Assembly: GCA_902465325.1 (NCBI GenBank)
Contig: CABQMV010000081.1
Coordinates: 1 to 9,481 of the forward strand
DNA: 9,481 nucleotides
Reading direction: 5' to 3'
Source: an uncultured Oscillospiraceae bacterium
GTDB lineage: Bacteria > Bacillota > Clostridia > UBA1212 > SIG427
The notes beneath the pieces are model-generated. The model was not told the DNA's origin, searched no databases, and saw only the letters and a list, made by a program, of their open reading frames with translations. Positions 1-5,455 of the stretch are shown one piece after another (within the stretch, counting starts at the first letter, position 1; the number at the start of each line of letters is the position of its first letter). The position numbers and the translations under genes were made by a program.

Positions 1-27
1 ATCAAGTAAAGAAAAATCAATTACTGA

Positions 28-284
28 TCCATCAAGTACCCATTCCATTCCTATCGCCTACTTGCAAAGTATGTGGAAAATGGATCACTTGCCTATCTGC
101 TAAATTCAAAGCATGGAAGAACGAAAATTGTTTTAACACAATGGGTCAATCTATTTTTGGGGTTAGTCGTGATGATCTCATTCAATACAGGATTGATGAT
201 TGTACATTCCTTATGTGTGCTGTCGGCGGTCTGATTGCTGGGGGCTTTCCCGATCTGAACACTCAAACACTTTTGGATGCCGGC
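28..284 (+). pseudogene. ABC-2 type transporter permease, frameshifted internal fragment
   Basis: This is a remnant of a membrane permease subunit of an ABC-2 type exporter. Reading from base 28, the segment containing LLAKYVENGSLAYLL followed by RTKIVLTQ matches the region of such permeases usually seen as 'VDRGSMAYLL..P..R..I..TQ', and a hydrophobic stretch follows. That frame stops at 232-234. The similarity carries on in the frame starting at about 216 (AVGGLIAGGFPDLNTQTLL), so a frameshift lies near 205-220. There is a stop at 25-27 and no start codon or ribosome binding site in view, so the 5' part is missing or lies outside the window. The 3' end runs directly into a CPBP protease fragment in another frame at about 277. 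Family assignment is from remembered motifs and is moderately sure; that the gene is broken is clear. Confidence 0.6.
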
Positions 285-579
285 CTTTTGTATCATTGCG
301 GCATTTGGTGAAGAAATTGCATACCGTGGATTCTTCTTTGGGAAAGCCTCAAAATTATTTCCGGTTTGGCTCTGTGCGCTTGCTTCGTCTGCTTGTTTTG
401 CGGCAGGGCATATTGCCACAGGAAACATAATGGTTGTAGTTTACGATGTTGTCGGTGTATTCATCGACAGCTTGATTTTTTCGGTGATTTATCATAAATC
501 GGGCAACTGCGTTATCAGCACCTTTTCCCACATTCTCGGAAATACAATATCTCTTGTAGCTGTATTTGTATTCTTTTAA
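277..579 (+). pseudogene. CPBP (CAAX-type) intramembrane metalloprotease, C-terminal half
   Basis: This is the C-terminal half of a CPBP/Abi-family membrane protease, a family that includes CAAX prenyl endopeptidases and bacteriocin-immunity or processing proteins. All three family motifs are visible in the 100 residues left: EExxxR as GEEIAYRG (E12, E13, R17), FxxxH as FAAGH (F41-H45), and HxxxN as HILGN (H85-N89). These supply the glutamates, histidines and asparagine of the metal site. Hydrophobic segments lie between them. Family members are usually 200-300 residues, with several membrane spans before the first motif; those are absent here. The ATG at 277 has no Shine-Dalgarno sequence, and the bases just upstream belong to a permease fragment, so this ATG is probably not a real start. 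The catalytic part is intact but the gene looks truncated by a deletion or fusion. Confidence 0.72.
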
Positions 580-594
580 ATCAGGATAAATGAT

Positions 595-732
595 ATGACG
601 AGTGTGATTTCAGAATGGATACGCTGCCCTGTCTGCGGAAATAAGACAGGACTTCAAACAGTGAAAACGCCTAAAAATCAAAAATGCCACGCAAAGTAGC
701 AGGAAAATTGGGAATGTAATCCCTGCTTGCTT
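595..732 (+). pseudogene. Cysteine-rich KTR-domain protein, N-terminal fragment
   Basis: From the ATG at 595 the sequence reads MTSVISEWIRCPVCGNKTGL, the characteristic opening of the short cysteine-rich KTR proteins (about 60 residues, usually 'CPVCGNKTR') carried on Firmicutes integrative and conjugative elements. An AGGA at 583-586 could serve as ribosome binding site. The frame reaches a TAG at 697-699 after 34 residues. Beyond it the same frame still resembles the second zinc-knuckle half (QKCHAK, stop, QENWECN against the usual 'CPKCKQE'), so this is a decayed copy with a nonsense mutation. The expected C-terminal tail is found at 1031-1087, separated by an XRE gene fragment. The protein's function is unknown even when intact; paired cysteines suggest zinc binding. 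Confidence 0.6.
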
Positions 733-759
733 GTAATGCAAAATGCGTTTTTCTATACT
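731..759 (+). promoter_or_regulatory. Probable sigma-70/SigA promoter for the XRE gene fragment
   Basis: TTGTAA at 731-736 (-35, 4 of 6 consensus bases) and TATACT at 754-759 (-10, 5 of 6) are separated by exactly 17 bases. Transcription would start near 766, just ahead of the AAGGAGG ribosome binding site at 774-780 and the ATG at 789. The arrangement suggests the regulator gene moved in with its own promoter. Confidence 0.55.
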
Positions 760-788
760 GGACAGAGTAAAACAAGGAGGTCACGAAT

Positions 789-905
789 ATGGCATTTGCA
801 GAAAAATTGAAATCCATCCGCAAGCAGGCAGGTATGTCGCAGGAACAGTTGGCGGAAAAGCTCGGCGTGTTGAGACAGGCGGTTACTTTACTCTTTCAAT
901 CATAA
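789..905 (+). pseudogene. XRE-family helix-turn-helix regulator, truncated to 38 residues
   Basis: The start is firm: AAGGAGG at 774-780 sits 8 bases before the ATG at 789. The product begins MAFAEKLKSIRKQAGMSQEQ and continues LAEKLGVLRQAVT, which is the first part of an XRE/Cro-type DNA-binding domain. Helices 1-2 and the start of the recognition helix are present. Intact relatives continue 'RQAVTKWE' and carry a further 60 or more residues. Here the family pattern ends after RQAVT (about base 887) and the frame closes at TAA 903-905 after five unrelated residues. A 38-residue product could be made, since promoter and ribosome binding site are intact, but it lacks half of the DNA-binding domain and is unlikely to bind DNA alone. 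It lies between the two halves of a KTR gene. Confidence 0.75.
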
Positions 906-1030
906 TTCCAGTTATAGCATTGATTGTAGGATTAAATTTTGAGCCCTTTATCTTGGCGGCAATTATGATAATTATTGAAATTATATTCAGTATTTTGCTT
1001 TCTTTTGAAGTAAAAAAGTTGAAAGATTAA
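887..1030 (+). pseudogene. C-terminal tail of an unidentified membrane protein
   Basis: From about base 887, in a different frame from the XRE fragment, 47 codons read FTLSIIIPVIALIVGLNFEP and then a second hydrophobic run ending in FEVKKLKD and a TAA at 1028-1030. This predicts two closely spaced membrane helices and a short charged cytoplasmic end. An ATG at 743 is in frame, but it lies upstream of the predicted transcription start and its first 45 codons overlap the XRE coding sequence out of frame, so that longer reading is probably not a real protein. The segment may be the C-terminus of the same XRE gene (some XRE regulators end in membrane spans) after an internal frame-shifting deletion, or a different gene joined by recombination. 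I do not recognise the family. Confidence 0.45.
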
Positions 1031-1087
1031 ATCCAACTTGTACTTAAACTCATTACAAAACCAGACGCAGAGCCGATGAAAGGATAG
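1031..1087 (+). pseudogene. Cysteine-rich KTR-domain protein, C-terminal tail
   Basis: Immediately after the membrane-protein tail, the frame 1031-1087 reads IQLVLKLITKPDAEPMKG then TAG. KTR-family proteins normally end in a strand followed by 'I.EPDA....', so this fits the missing tail of the fragment at 595-732. Together the two pieces would make a protein of about the usual 60 residues. The simplest reading is that the roughly 300-bp XRE/membrane segment was inserted into the KTR gene, or that two KTR copies recombined around it. The match is short and remembered, so confidence is moderate. Confidence 0.5.
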
Positions 1088-1128
1088 AAATTGAGGAAAC
1101 GAGGGAGAGGAGTTAATGGGAGGTCATT

Positions 1129-1890
1129 ATGGAAAAAGAGATTATTATTTCTGCAAGGCATTTGAAAAAAGTATTTGGCTCCGGTGACAGTGAGCAGGTT
1201 GTTTATTCCGATTTCAATATTGACATTTACAAGGGCGATTTTACAGTTATTATGGGGGCTTCCGGTGCGGGAAAGTCAACGCTGATGTATTCTCTTTCGG
1301 GTATGGATACCCCGGACGCAGGCACCATTACCTTCTGCAACACGGAGATCACAGGAATGAATAGTGACGAACTTGCGGTGTTCCGAAGGAAAAACTGCGG
1401 GTTTGTTTTTCAGCAGATCTATCTGATCGACAAAATGAATCTGCTTGACAATGTGATTGCTGCCGGAAGTCTGACAAGCAGGAACAAAGCCGACATCGTG
1501 GAGCGGGCAAATAAGCTGTTCGATATGGTGAATATCCCTGCGGCAACAAGAAAGAAACTGCCATCCCTTATATCGGGCGGTGAAGCGCAAAGGGCAGGCA
1601 TTGTCAGAGCGGCTATCAACAGGCCGTCGGCTATTTTTGCCGACGAGCCCACAGGCGCCCTCAATTCCAATAATTCCGATGCGGTATTAGATGTGTTTTC
1701 CATGCTTAACGCCACGGGTCAAAGTATCATTATGGTAACCCATGACAAAAAATCCGCACTCAGGGGCAACAGGGTTGTGTATATCAAGGACGGTACAATT
1801 TACGGTGACTGTGATCTTGGAACATATTCCGCAGATGATACGCAGCGCACAAAGAGGCTGGAAGATTTTTTGAAGGAAATGGGGTGGTAA
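1129..1890 (+). CDS. ABC transporter ATP-binding protein (LolD/MacB/BceA type)
   Basis: This is a complete 253-residue ATPase that would power an FtsX-type ABC transporter, the class used for antimicrobial-peptide (bacitracin, lantibiotic) resistance and lipoprotein or peptide export. Visible motifs are Walker A GASGAGKST (43-51), Q-loop FVFQQ (92-96), signature SGGEAQ (149-154, ending in AQ rather than the usual QQ), Walker B AIFADEP (168-174), D-loop GALN (176-179) and H-loop THD (His205). A GGGAGG sequence lies just before the ATG. The next gene starts one base after this gene's stop, so the two were translated as a unit, but that permease is cut to about 80 residues. The ATPase therefore looks intact but without its local membrane partner. 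It may work with a permease elsewhere or be on its way to loss. Function as a transporter ATPase is sure; the substrate is not. Confidence 0.93.
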   Translation: MEKEIIISARHLKKVFGSGDSEQVVYSDFNIDIYKGDFTVIMGASGAGKSTLMYSLSGMDTPDAGTITFCNTEITGMNSDELAVFRRKNCGFVFQQIYLIDKMNLLDNVIAAGSLTSRNKADIVERANKLFDMVNIPAATRKKLPSLISGGEAQRAGIVRAAINRPSAIFADEPTGALNSNNSDAVLDVFSMLNATGQSIIMVTHDKKSALRGNRVVYIKDGTIYGDCDLGTYSADDTQRTKRLEDFLKEMGW

Positions 1891-1891
1891 T

Positions 1892-2149
1892 ATGGGCAGT
1901 CTTATCCTTCATAATTTGAAAAAAGCAAAAGGTCAGTTCATATCCTTTGCTATCGTTATGCTGATTACCGCCGTTATTCTGAATACTGCCCTTGTTCTCC
2001 TGTTTCAGACCGGGGACGCATACGATCTGCTGTTTGATGAGCTGAACACCTCTGATTTCAGTGTGACAGTACCTTCCCTATTATCTTCCGATGAGCTTTT
2101 GCATGAGATTTCAAAGATATGTCATCTTTCAGTTTTGAAAGTGTCATAG
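1892..2149 (+). pseudogene. FtsX-like ABC transporter permease, N-terminal fragment
   Basis: This is the start of the permease partner of the upstream ATPase. The start is fixed by its position one base after the ATPase stop and by the purine-rich ribosome binding site within the end of that gene. Residues 1-16 are a basic cytoplasmic leader (MGSLILHNLKKAKGQF), residues 17-38 are the first membrane helix, and the remainder (DELNTSDFSVTVPSLLSSDE) is the beginning of the extracellular MacB-like core domain. Full-length members have 4 or 10 membrane helices and some 400-800 residues; this frame stops at TAG 2147-2149 after 85. The last ten or so residues no longer look like the family, so the break is near 2115-2145, next to a small hairpin. 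No more of the permease is found downstream. It cannot form a transport channel. Confidence 0.8.
2120..2147. repeat. Small hairpin flanked by a 6-bp direct repeat at the permease break point
   Basis: CTTTCA (2126-2131), loop GTTT, and TGAAAG (2136-2141) form a perfect 6-bp stem. TGTCAT occurs directly against each side (2120-2125 and 2142-2147). The unit lies where the permease similarity ends and supplies its stop codon. It could be a recombination scar. It is short enough to be chance. Confidence 0.3.
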
Positions 2150-2191
2150 TGGGTTATATACTTTAATCATATTCTTTTTGCGGCAGGTTAA

Positions 2192-2464
2192 AGCAACTTC
2201 TTTACGCAGCCACTCCCAAGCCTGCAGCCTGTTATTAAATCCGATGAAAGCTTTCAAAAGGTCCTTGCCTCTATTCAGGAGCAAACTGGCCTTTCAGAAG
2301 AGAAGTGCGAAAGGCTATACTTTGAAACCTGGATATTTTCCCACGGCCTCGCCGTTATGCTGGCCACCAAAGCTGTACATTTTACCGAAAAACAAATTGA
2401 CAGTATGCTAGAGGATGCCGTACAGGGATTAAAAAACAGGCTGTCAGAGTCACAAATACCCTGA
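2192..2464 (+). pseudogene. TetR/AcrR-family regulator, C-terminal ligand-domain fragment
   Basis: Reading from about 2198, FFTQPLPSLQPVIKSDESFQ leads into a helical segment with YFETWIFSHGLAVMLATKAV and a final helix ending in a TGA at 2462-2464. The pattern of an aromatic residue, then 'W.F.HGLA.ML', then a last amphipathic helix 'F.E.QI..ML.DAV.GL' is typical of the C-terminal domain of TetR regulators, which binds ligand and forms the dimer. The N-terminal DNA-binding domain is absent; an in-frame TAA at 2189-2191 closes the frame upstream and there is no start codon with a ribosome binding site. The gene converges on nrdG, and the nrdDG terminator lies inside its last codons. It could therefore be the old chromosomal neighbour, cut when the material to the left arrived. 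Confidence 0.65.
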
Positions 2465-2468
2465 CAGC
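2431..2468 (-). terminator. Rho-independent terminator of the nrdDG operon
   Basis: On the minus strand, GCTGTCAG (2468-2461) pairs perfectly with CTGACAGC (2447-2440) across a 13-base loop, and a run of six T follows at 2436-2431. It lies 28 bases after the nrdG stop. It overlaps the end of the TetR fragment on the other strand, where no T-run follows the stem, so it works for the minus strand only. Confidence 0.75.
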
Positions 2469-2496
2469 AAAGGACAGAGAAAGAATAGCACGCTGA

Positions 2497-3021
2497 TCAA
2501 AGATAGGCAGGCAGCACAACAGGCCGTCTCTCCTGCAAGGACCGTCTCATATCTAATATACGCTGATTTTCACTGCCCCGAAATTTCAGCCGGATATTTT
2601 TCAGGCGCTCTACAAACTCCCCGTCTACCAACACATCCAGTGAAGAAAGAAGTTCATCTGTAGCCTCACATCGGACAGACTCTCTCTCCCACAGCGCCTC
2701 CAAGGTATATCCCGTGTAACACCATACCGTCTTATCAGAATACAAAGCCCTTACCTTTCTCAGGAAAGGCAGCAGAGCCTGTTGATTAACAGGCTCAAAG
2801 GGCTCTCCCCCTAAAAGAGTCAGACCGTCTACATAGGGAGAGGCCAGCAGGGCGAGAAGCTCCTCCTCTGTTTCCTGAGTAAAAGGTTTTCCATAGAAAA
2901 AATCCCAGGTTTCCGGGTTAAAGCAGCCCGGACAGTGATGGGTACAGCCCGACACAAATAGAGATACCCGCAGTCCGGGCCCATTGGCAATATCCAGTTT
3001 TTTAATGGCTCCGTAATTCAT
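2497..3021 (-). CDS. nrdG: Anaerobic ribonucleoside-triphosphate reductase activating protein (radical SAM)
   Basis: NrdG is the radical-SAM activase that uses a [4Fe-4S] cluster and S-adenosylmethionine to make the glycyl radical on NrdD. The 174-residue product has the usual length and opening (MNYGAIKKLDIANGPGLRVS). The cluster motif is CTHHCPGC (C26, C30, C33; the CxxxCxxC spacing of the superfamily), and the SAM-binding GGEP is at 71-74. A conserved W.YTGY motif is seen near residues 99-104. It follows nrdD by 42 bases and must share its transcript, as no promoter or terminator is seen between them. Its ribosome binding site is weak (GGGAA about 13 bases upstream), and an in-frame TAG 21 bases before the ATG rules out a much longer N-terminus. 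The enzyme is cytoplasmic and oxygen-sensitive. Confidence 0.97.
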   Translation of the reverse strand: MNYGAIKKLDIANGPGLRVSLFVSGCTHHCPGCFNPETWDFFYGKPFTQETEEELLALLASPYVDGLTLLGGEPFEPVNQQALLPFLRKVRALYSDKTVWCYTGYTLEALWERESVRCEATDELLSSLDVLVDGEFVERLKNIRLKFRGSENQRILDMRRSLQERRPVVLPAYL

Positions 3022-3063
3022 GATGCTTGCACTTTTCCCAATCTAAACCGTTTCCCGGCAAAT

Positions 3064-5250
3064 TTACAGATGCAGCACCCTTTCATTAATTTCCTGGGTA
3101 CGGCCCTGATTCCAGAACTGGGTACCAATATAGCCGCAGGTACGGCGGGCTACATTCATTTTATTCTGGTCACGGTTGTGACAATTTGGGCATTCCCATA
3201 CCAGCTTGCCGTCCTGGTCCTCAACAATTCGGATCTCACCGTCGTAGCCGCAGACCTGACAGTAATCACTCTTGGTATTCAGTTCAGCGTACATAATATT
3301 ATTGTAAATAAATTTCATTACCTGCAGCACCGCTTCTATATTGTCCTGCATATTGGGTACCTCAACATAGGAAATAGCACCTCCGGGGCTCAACTCCTGG
3401 AAACGGGCCTCTAAAGCCAGCTTTTCCAACGCATCAATAGGCTCTGTTACATGGACATGATAGGAATTTGTAATATAATTGCGGTCCGTAACTCCTTTTA
3501 TTTTGCCAAACCGAGTCTGAAGACATTTGGCAAACTTGTAAGTAGTAGATTCCAGCGGCGTACCGTACAGAGAGTAGTGAATATTCTCCTCCTGCCTCCA
3601 CTTCATACAGGCATCGTTTAAATACTGCATGACCCTCAGGCCAAACTGCTCACCCTCCTGCTCTGTAAGCTTCTTTCCGGTAACCTCATAGACGCATTCC
3701 CAAAGGCCTGCATAGCCCAGAGACAGTGTGGAATATCCTCCGTGGAGCAGCTTTGTAATCGGCTCTCCCTTCTGCAGGCGGGCCAGAGCACCGTATTGCC
3801 AGAGAATGGGAGCTGCATCGGAAAGCGTTCCCTCCAGCCTCTCGTGGCGGCAGCGCAGCGCTCGGTGGCACAGCTCCAGCCTCTGATCCAGAACCTCCCA
3901 GAAAACAGCCTCATCTCCTCCGTTTTCCATCGCAGTGCAGGCAACATCCACCAGATTGATTGTAACAACACCCTGATTGAAACGGCCATAGTATTTGGGA
4001 CGGCCGTTTTCATCTACATAAGGAGTCAGGAAGCTGCGGCAGCCCATGCAGGTATAGCAATTTCCGTTTCCATTGCTGTCAACTTTTAATTTCAGCATGA
4101 TTTTCTCCGATATGTAGTCGGGAACCATACGCTTGGCCGTACACTGGGCAGCCAGGCAGGTCAGATACCAGTAGGGGGAATCCTCTGAAATATTATCCTC
4201 CTCCAATACGTAAATCAGCTTTGGAAAGGCCGGCGTCACATACACGCCTGCCTCATTCTTTACTCCAGTGATCCGCTGTTTCAGTACCTCTTCAATAATC
4301 ATAGCCAGATCTCTCTTAACAACCGGATCCTTGGTCTCATTTAAATACATAAATATTGTCACAAAGGGAGCCTGCCCGTTGGTAGTCAACAGGGTAACAA
4401 CCTGATACTGTATGGTCTGAACCCCTCTGGATATTTCTTTCCGAAGCCGTTCCTCTACAATTTTATTCAGTATCCCGTCCTGAGGCGTAACGCCCAGCTC
4501 TTCCATTTCACGCAAGGTCTCTTTGCGGATCTTGTCCCTAGAAACCTGTACAAAAGGAGCTAAATGGGTAAGGCTGATGCTCTGTCCCCCATACTGGTTG
4601 GACGCAACCTGCGCAATGATCTGGGTGGCAATGTTGCAGGCAGTGGAAAAGCTGTGAGGCTTTTCAATCATCGTTCCGCTGATAACCGTACCATTCTGAA
4701 GCATATCCTCCAGATTAACCAGGTCACAGTTGTGCATATGCTGGGCAAAATAATCTGCATCGTGAAAATGGATGATGCCCTTCTCATGGGCCTCTACGAT
4801 ATCCGGAGGCAGCAGAATCCGTTTGGTCAGGTCTTTTGAAACCTCTCCCGCCATATAATCTCGCTGCACACTGTTGACAGTCGGATTTTTATTGGAGTTC
4901 TCCTGCTTTACCTCTTCGTTGTTGCACTCTATTAAACTCAGGATCTGATTATCCGTAGTATTGGCGACCCTGGCCAGGCTTCTGGTAAAACGATATCTGA
5001 TATACCGTTTCGCCGTCTCTGGCGCGCCTTGTAGAATGATATGGCTCTCCACCAGCTCCTGTACCTCTTCTACAGAAAGGGCACGGCCCGCTTCCCGGCA
5101 GTAGTCTTCAATAACAAGAGATATATAGTCGATCTGTCTGTCCGTCAATTCCTTCTTTCCGTCTGTTGTCTCATTTGCTTTTGAGATAGCCCGCACAATT
5201 TTCTGGCGGTCGAAGGTATCCTCGGAGCCGCATCTTTTAATAATCTTCAT
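3064..5250 (-). CDS. nrdD: Anaerobic (class III) ribonucleoside-triphosphate reductase
   Basis: NrdD converts ribonucleoside triphosphates to deoxy forms without oxygen, using a glycyl radical made by NrdG. An in-frame ATG exists at 5274, but a GGGAGG sequence lies between it and a second ATG at 5250, 8 bases before the latter; the upstream ATG would also fall inside an NrdR-like box. I therefore start at 5250, giving 728 residues beginning MKIIKRCGSEDTFDRQKI. Residues 1-90 form the ATP cone that senses ATP/dATP. The catalytic barrel follows, with HNCDLVNLEDML and CMGCRSF carrying the expected active-site cysteines. Near the end are a zinc site CxxC...CxxC (C664, C667, C687, C690) and the glycyl-radical motif RTCGYIG with G706 (bases 3133-3135). 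All key residues are present. The operon has its own promoter with NrdR boxes. Confidence 0.97.
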   Translation of the reverse strand: MKIIKRCGSEDTFDRQKIVRAISKANETTDGKKELTDRQIDYISLVIEDYCREAGRALSVEEVQELVESHIILQGAPETAKRYIRYRFTRSLARVANTTDNQILSLIECNNEEVKQENSNKNPTVNSVQRDYMAGEVSKDLTKRILLPPDIVEAHEKGIIHFHDADYFAQHMHNCDLVNLEDMLQNGTVISGTMIEKPHSFSTACNIATQIIAQVASNQYGGQSISLTHLAPFVQVSRDKIRKETLREMEELGVTPQDGILNKIVEERLRKEISRGVQTIQYQVVTLLTTNGQAPFVTIFMYLNETKDPVVKRDLAMIIEEVLKQRITGVKNEAGVYVTPAFPKLIYVLEEDNISEDSPYWYLTCLAAQCTAKRMVPDYISEKIMLKLKVDSNGNGNCYTCMGCRSFLTPYVDENGRPKYYGRFNQGVVTINLVDVACTAMENGGDEAVFWEVLDQRLELCHRALRCRHERLEGTLSDAAPILWQYGALARLQKGEPITKLLHGGYSTLSLGYAGLWECVYEVTGKKLTEQEGEQFGLRVMQYLNDACMKWRQEENIHYSLYGTPLESTTYKFAKCLQTRFGKIKGVTDRNYITNSYHVHVTEPIDALEKLALEARFQELSPGGAISYVEVPNMQDNIEAVLQVMKFIYNNIMYAELNTKSDYCQVCGYDGEIRIVEDQDGKLVWECPNCHNRDQNKMNVARRTCGYIGTQFWNQGRTQEINERVLHL

Positions 5251-5270
5251 GGTATTGATCCTCCCTATAG

Positions 5271-5286
5271 GCACATTTTATTGTAT
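5271..5286 (-). promoter_or_regulatory. NrdR box, proximal (weaker)
   Basis: On the plus strand GCACATTTTATTGTAT matches 11 of 16 positions of the palindromic NrdR-box consensus ACACTATATATAGTGT. It starts exactly 31 bases from the stronger box at 5302, the three-helical-turn spacing typical of paired NrdR sites. Both copies share the same deviations at the ends (GCAC start, GTAT end). It lies in the leader, between the promoter and the ribosome binding site of nrdD. Confidence 0.6.
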
Positions 5287-5301
5287 GTAATATCATTTTT
5301 A

Positions 5302-5317
5302 GCACTAGATATAGTAT
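5302..5317 (-). promoter_or_regulatory. NrdR box, distal (strong), overlapping the -10
   Basis: GCACTAGATATAGTAT matches 13 of 16 positions of the NrdR-box palindrome ACACTATATATAGTGT. NrdR is the zinc-finger/ATP-cone repressor of ribonucleotide reductase genes, active when dATP is plentiful. The box covers the proposed -10 of the nrdD promoter (5311-5316), so bound NrdR would block RNA polymerase. Confidence 0.75.
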
Positions 5318-5339
5318 CATAGTAGAGGATAATATGCAA
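5311..5339 (-). promoter_or_regulatory. Promoter of nrdDG
   Basis: On the minus strand the -35 is TTGCAT (5339-5334) and the -10 is TACTAT (5316-5311), separated by 17 bases. Transcription would begin near 5304, leaving a leader of about 55 bases that contains the second NrdR box and the GGGAGG ribosome binding site. Confidence 0.6.
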
Positions 5340-5364
5340 TACCCTTTTTGCACTAAAATGTAAC

Positions 5365-5414
5365 AAAAGCCGACGGGAAATTTACAGCAGGCAAACTGCA
5401 AATTTCCCGTCGGC
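5365..5414 (-). terminator. Rho-independent terminator after the esterase/phosphoesterase/hydrolase cluster
   Basis: A perfect 15-bp stem is formed by GCCGACGGGAAATTT (5369-5383) and its exact complement at 5400-5414. Within the 16-base gap a second small stem, GCAG/CTGC, is possible. On the minus strand the stem is followed by TTTTG (5368-5364), placing the terminator 41 bases after the stop of the 5456-6706 gene. It separates that gene from the nrdD promoter about 25 bases further on. No T-run follows on the plus strand. Confidence 0.85.
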
Positions 5415-5455
5415 CAATTACAATATTACAATGAAGAAACTAGCTTTTATGGTAT

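Noticed and set aside
93..428. 111-codon minus-strand frame
   Set aside because: It is antisense to the permease and CPBP fragments, with no ribosome binding site and no known features.
277..579. CPBP protease as an intact small abortive-infection protein
   Set aside because: All catalytic motifs are present, but the N-terminal membrane segments are missing, there is no ribosome binding site, and the upstream bases belong to another gene family.
743..1030. 95-codon open frame starting at 743
   Set aside because: Its ATG lies between the -35 and -10 of the XRE promoter, and its first half overlaps XRE coding sequence in the wrong frame. Only its hydrophobic end (887-1030) looks like protein.
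2178..2411. 77-codon plus-strand frame
   Set aside because: It is a shadow of the TetR C-terminal fragment, which shows family features in the neighbouring frame.
5369..5414. Long perfect inverted repeat considered as a mobile-element end or regulatory palindrome
   Set aside because: A T-run follows it on the minus strand and it lies 41 bases after a stop codon, so a terminator explains it.
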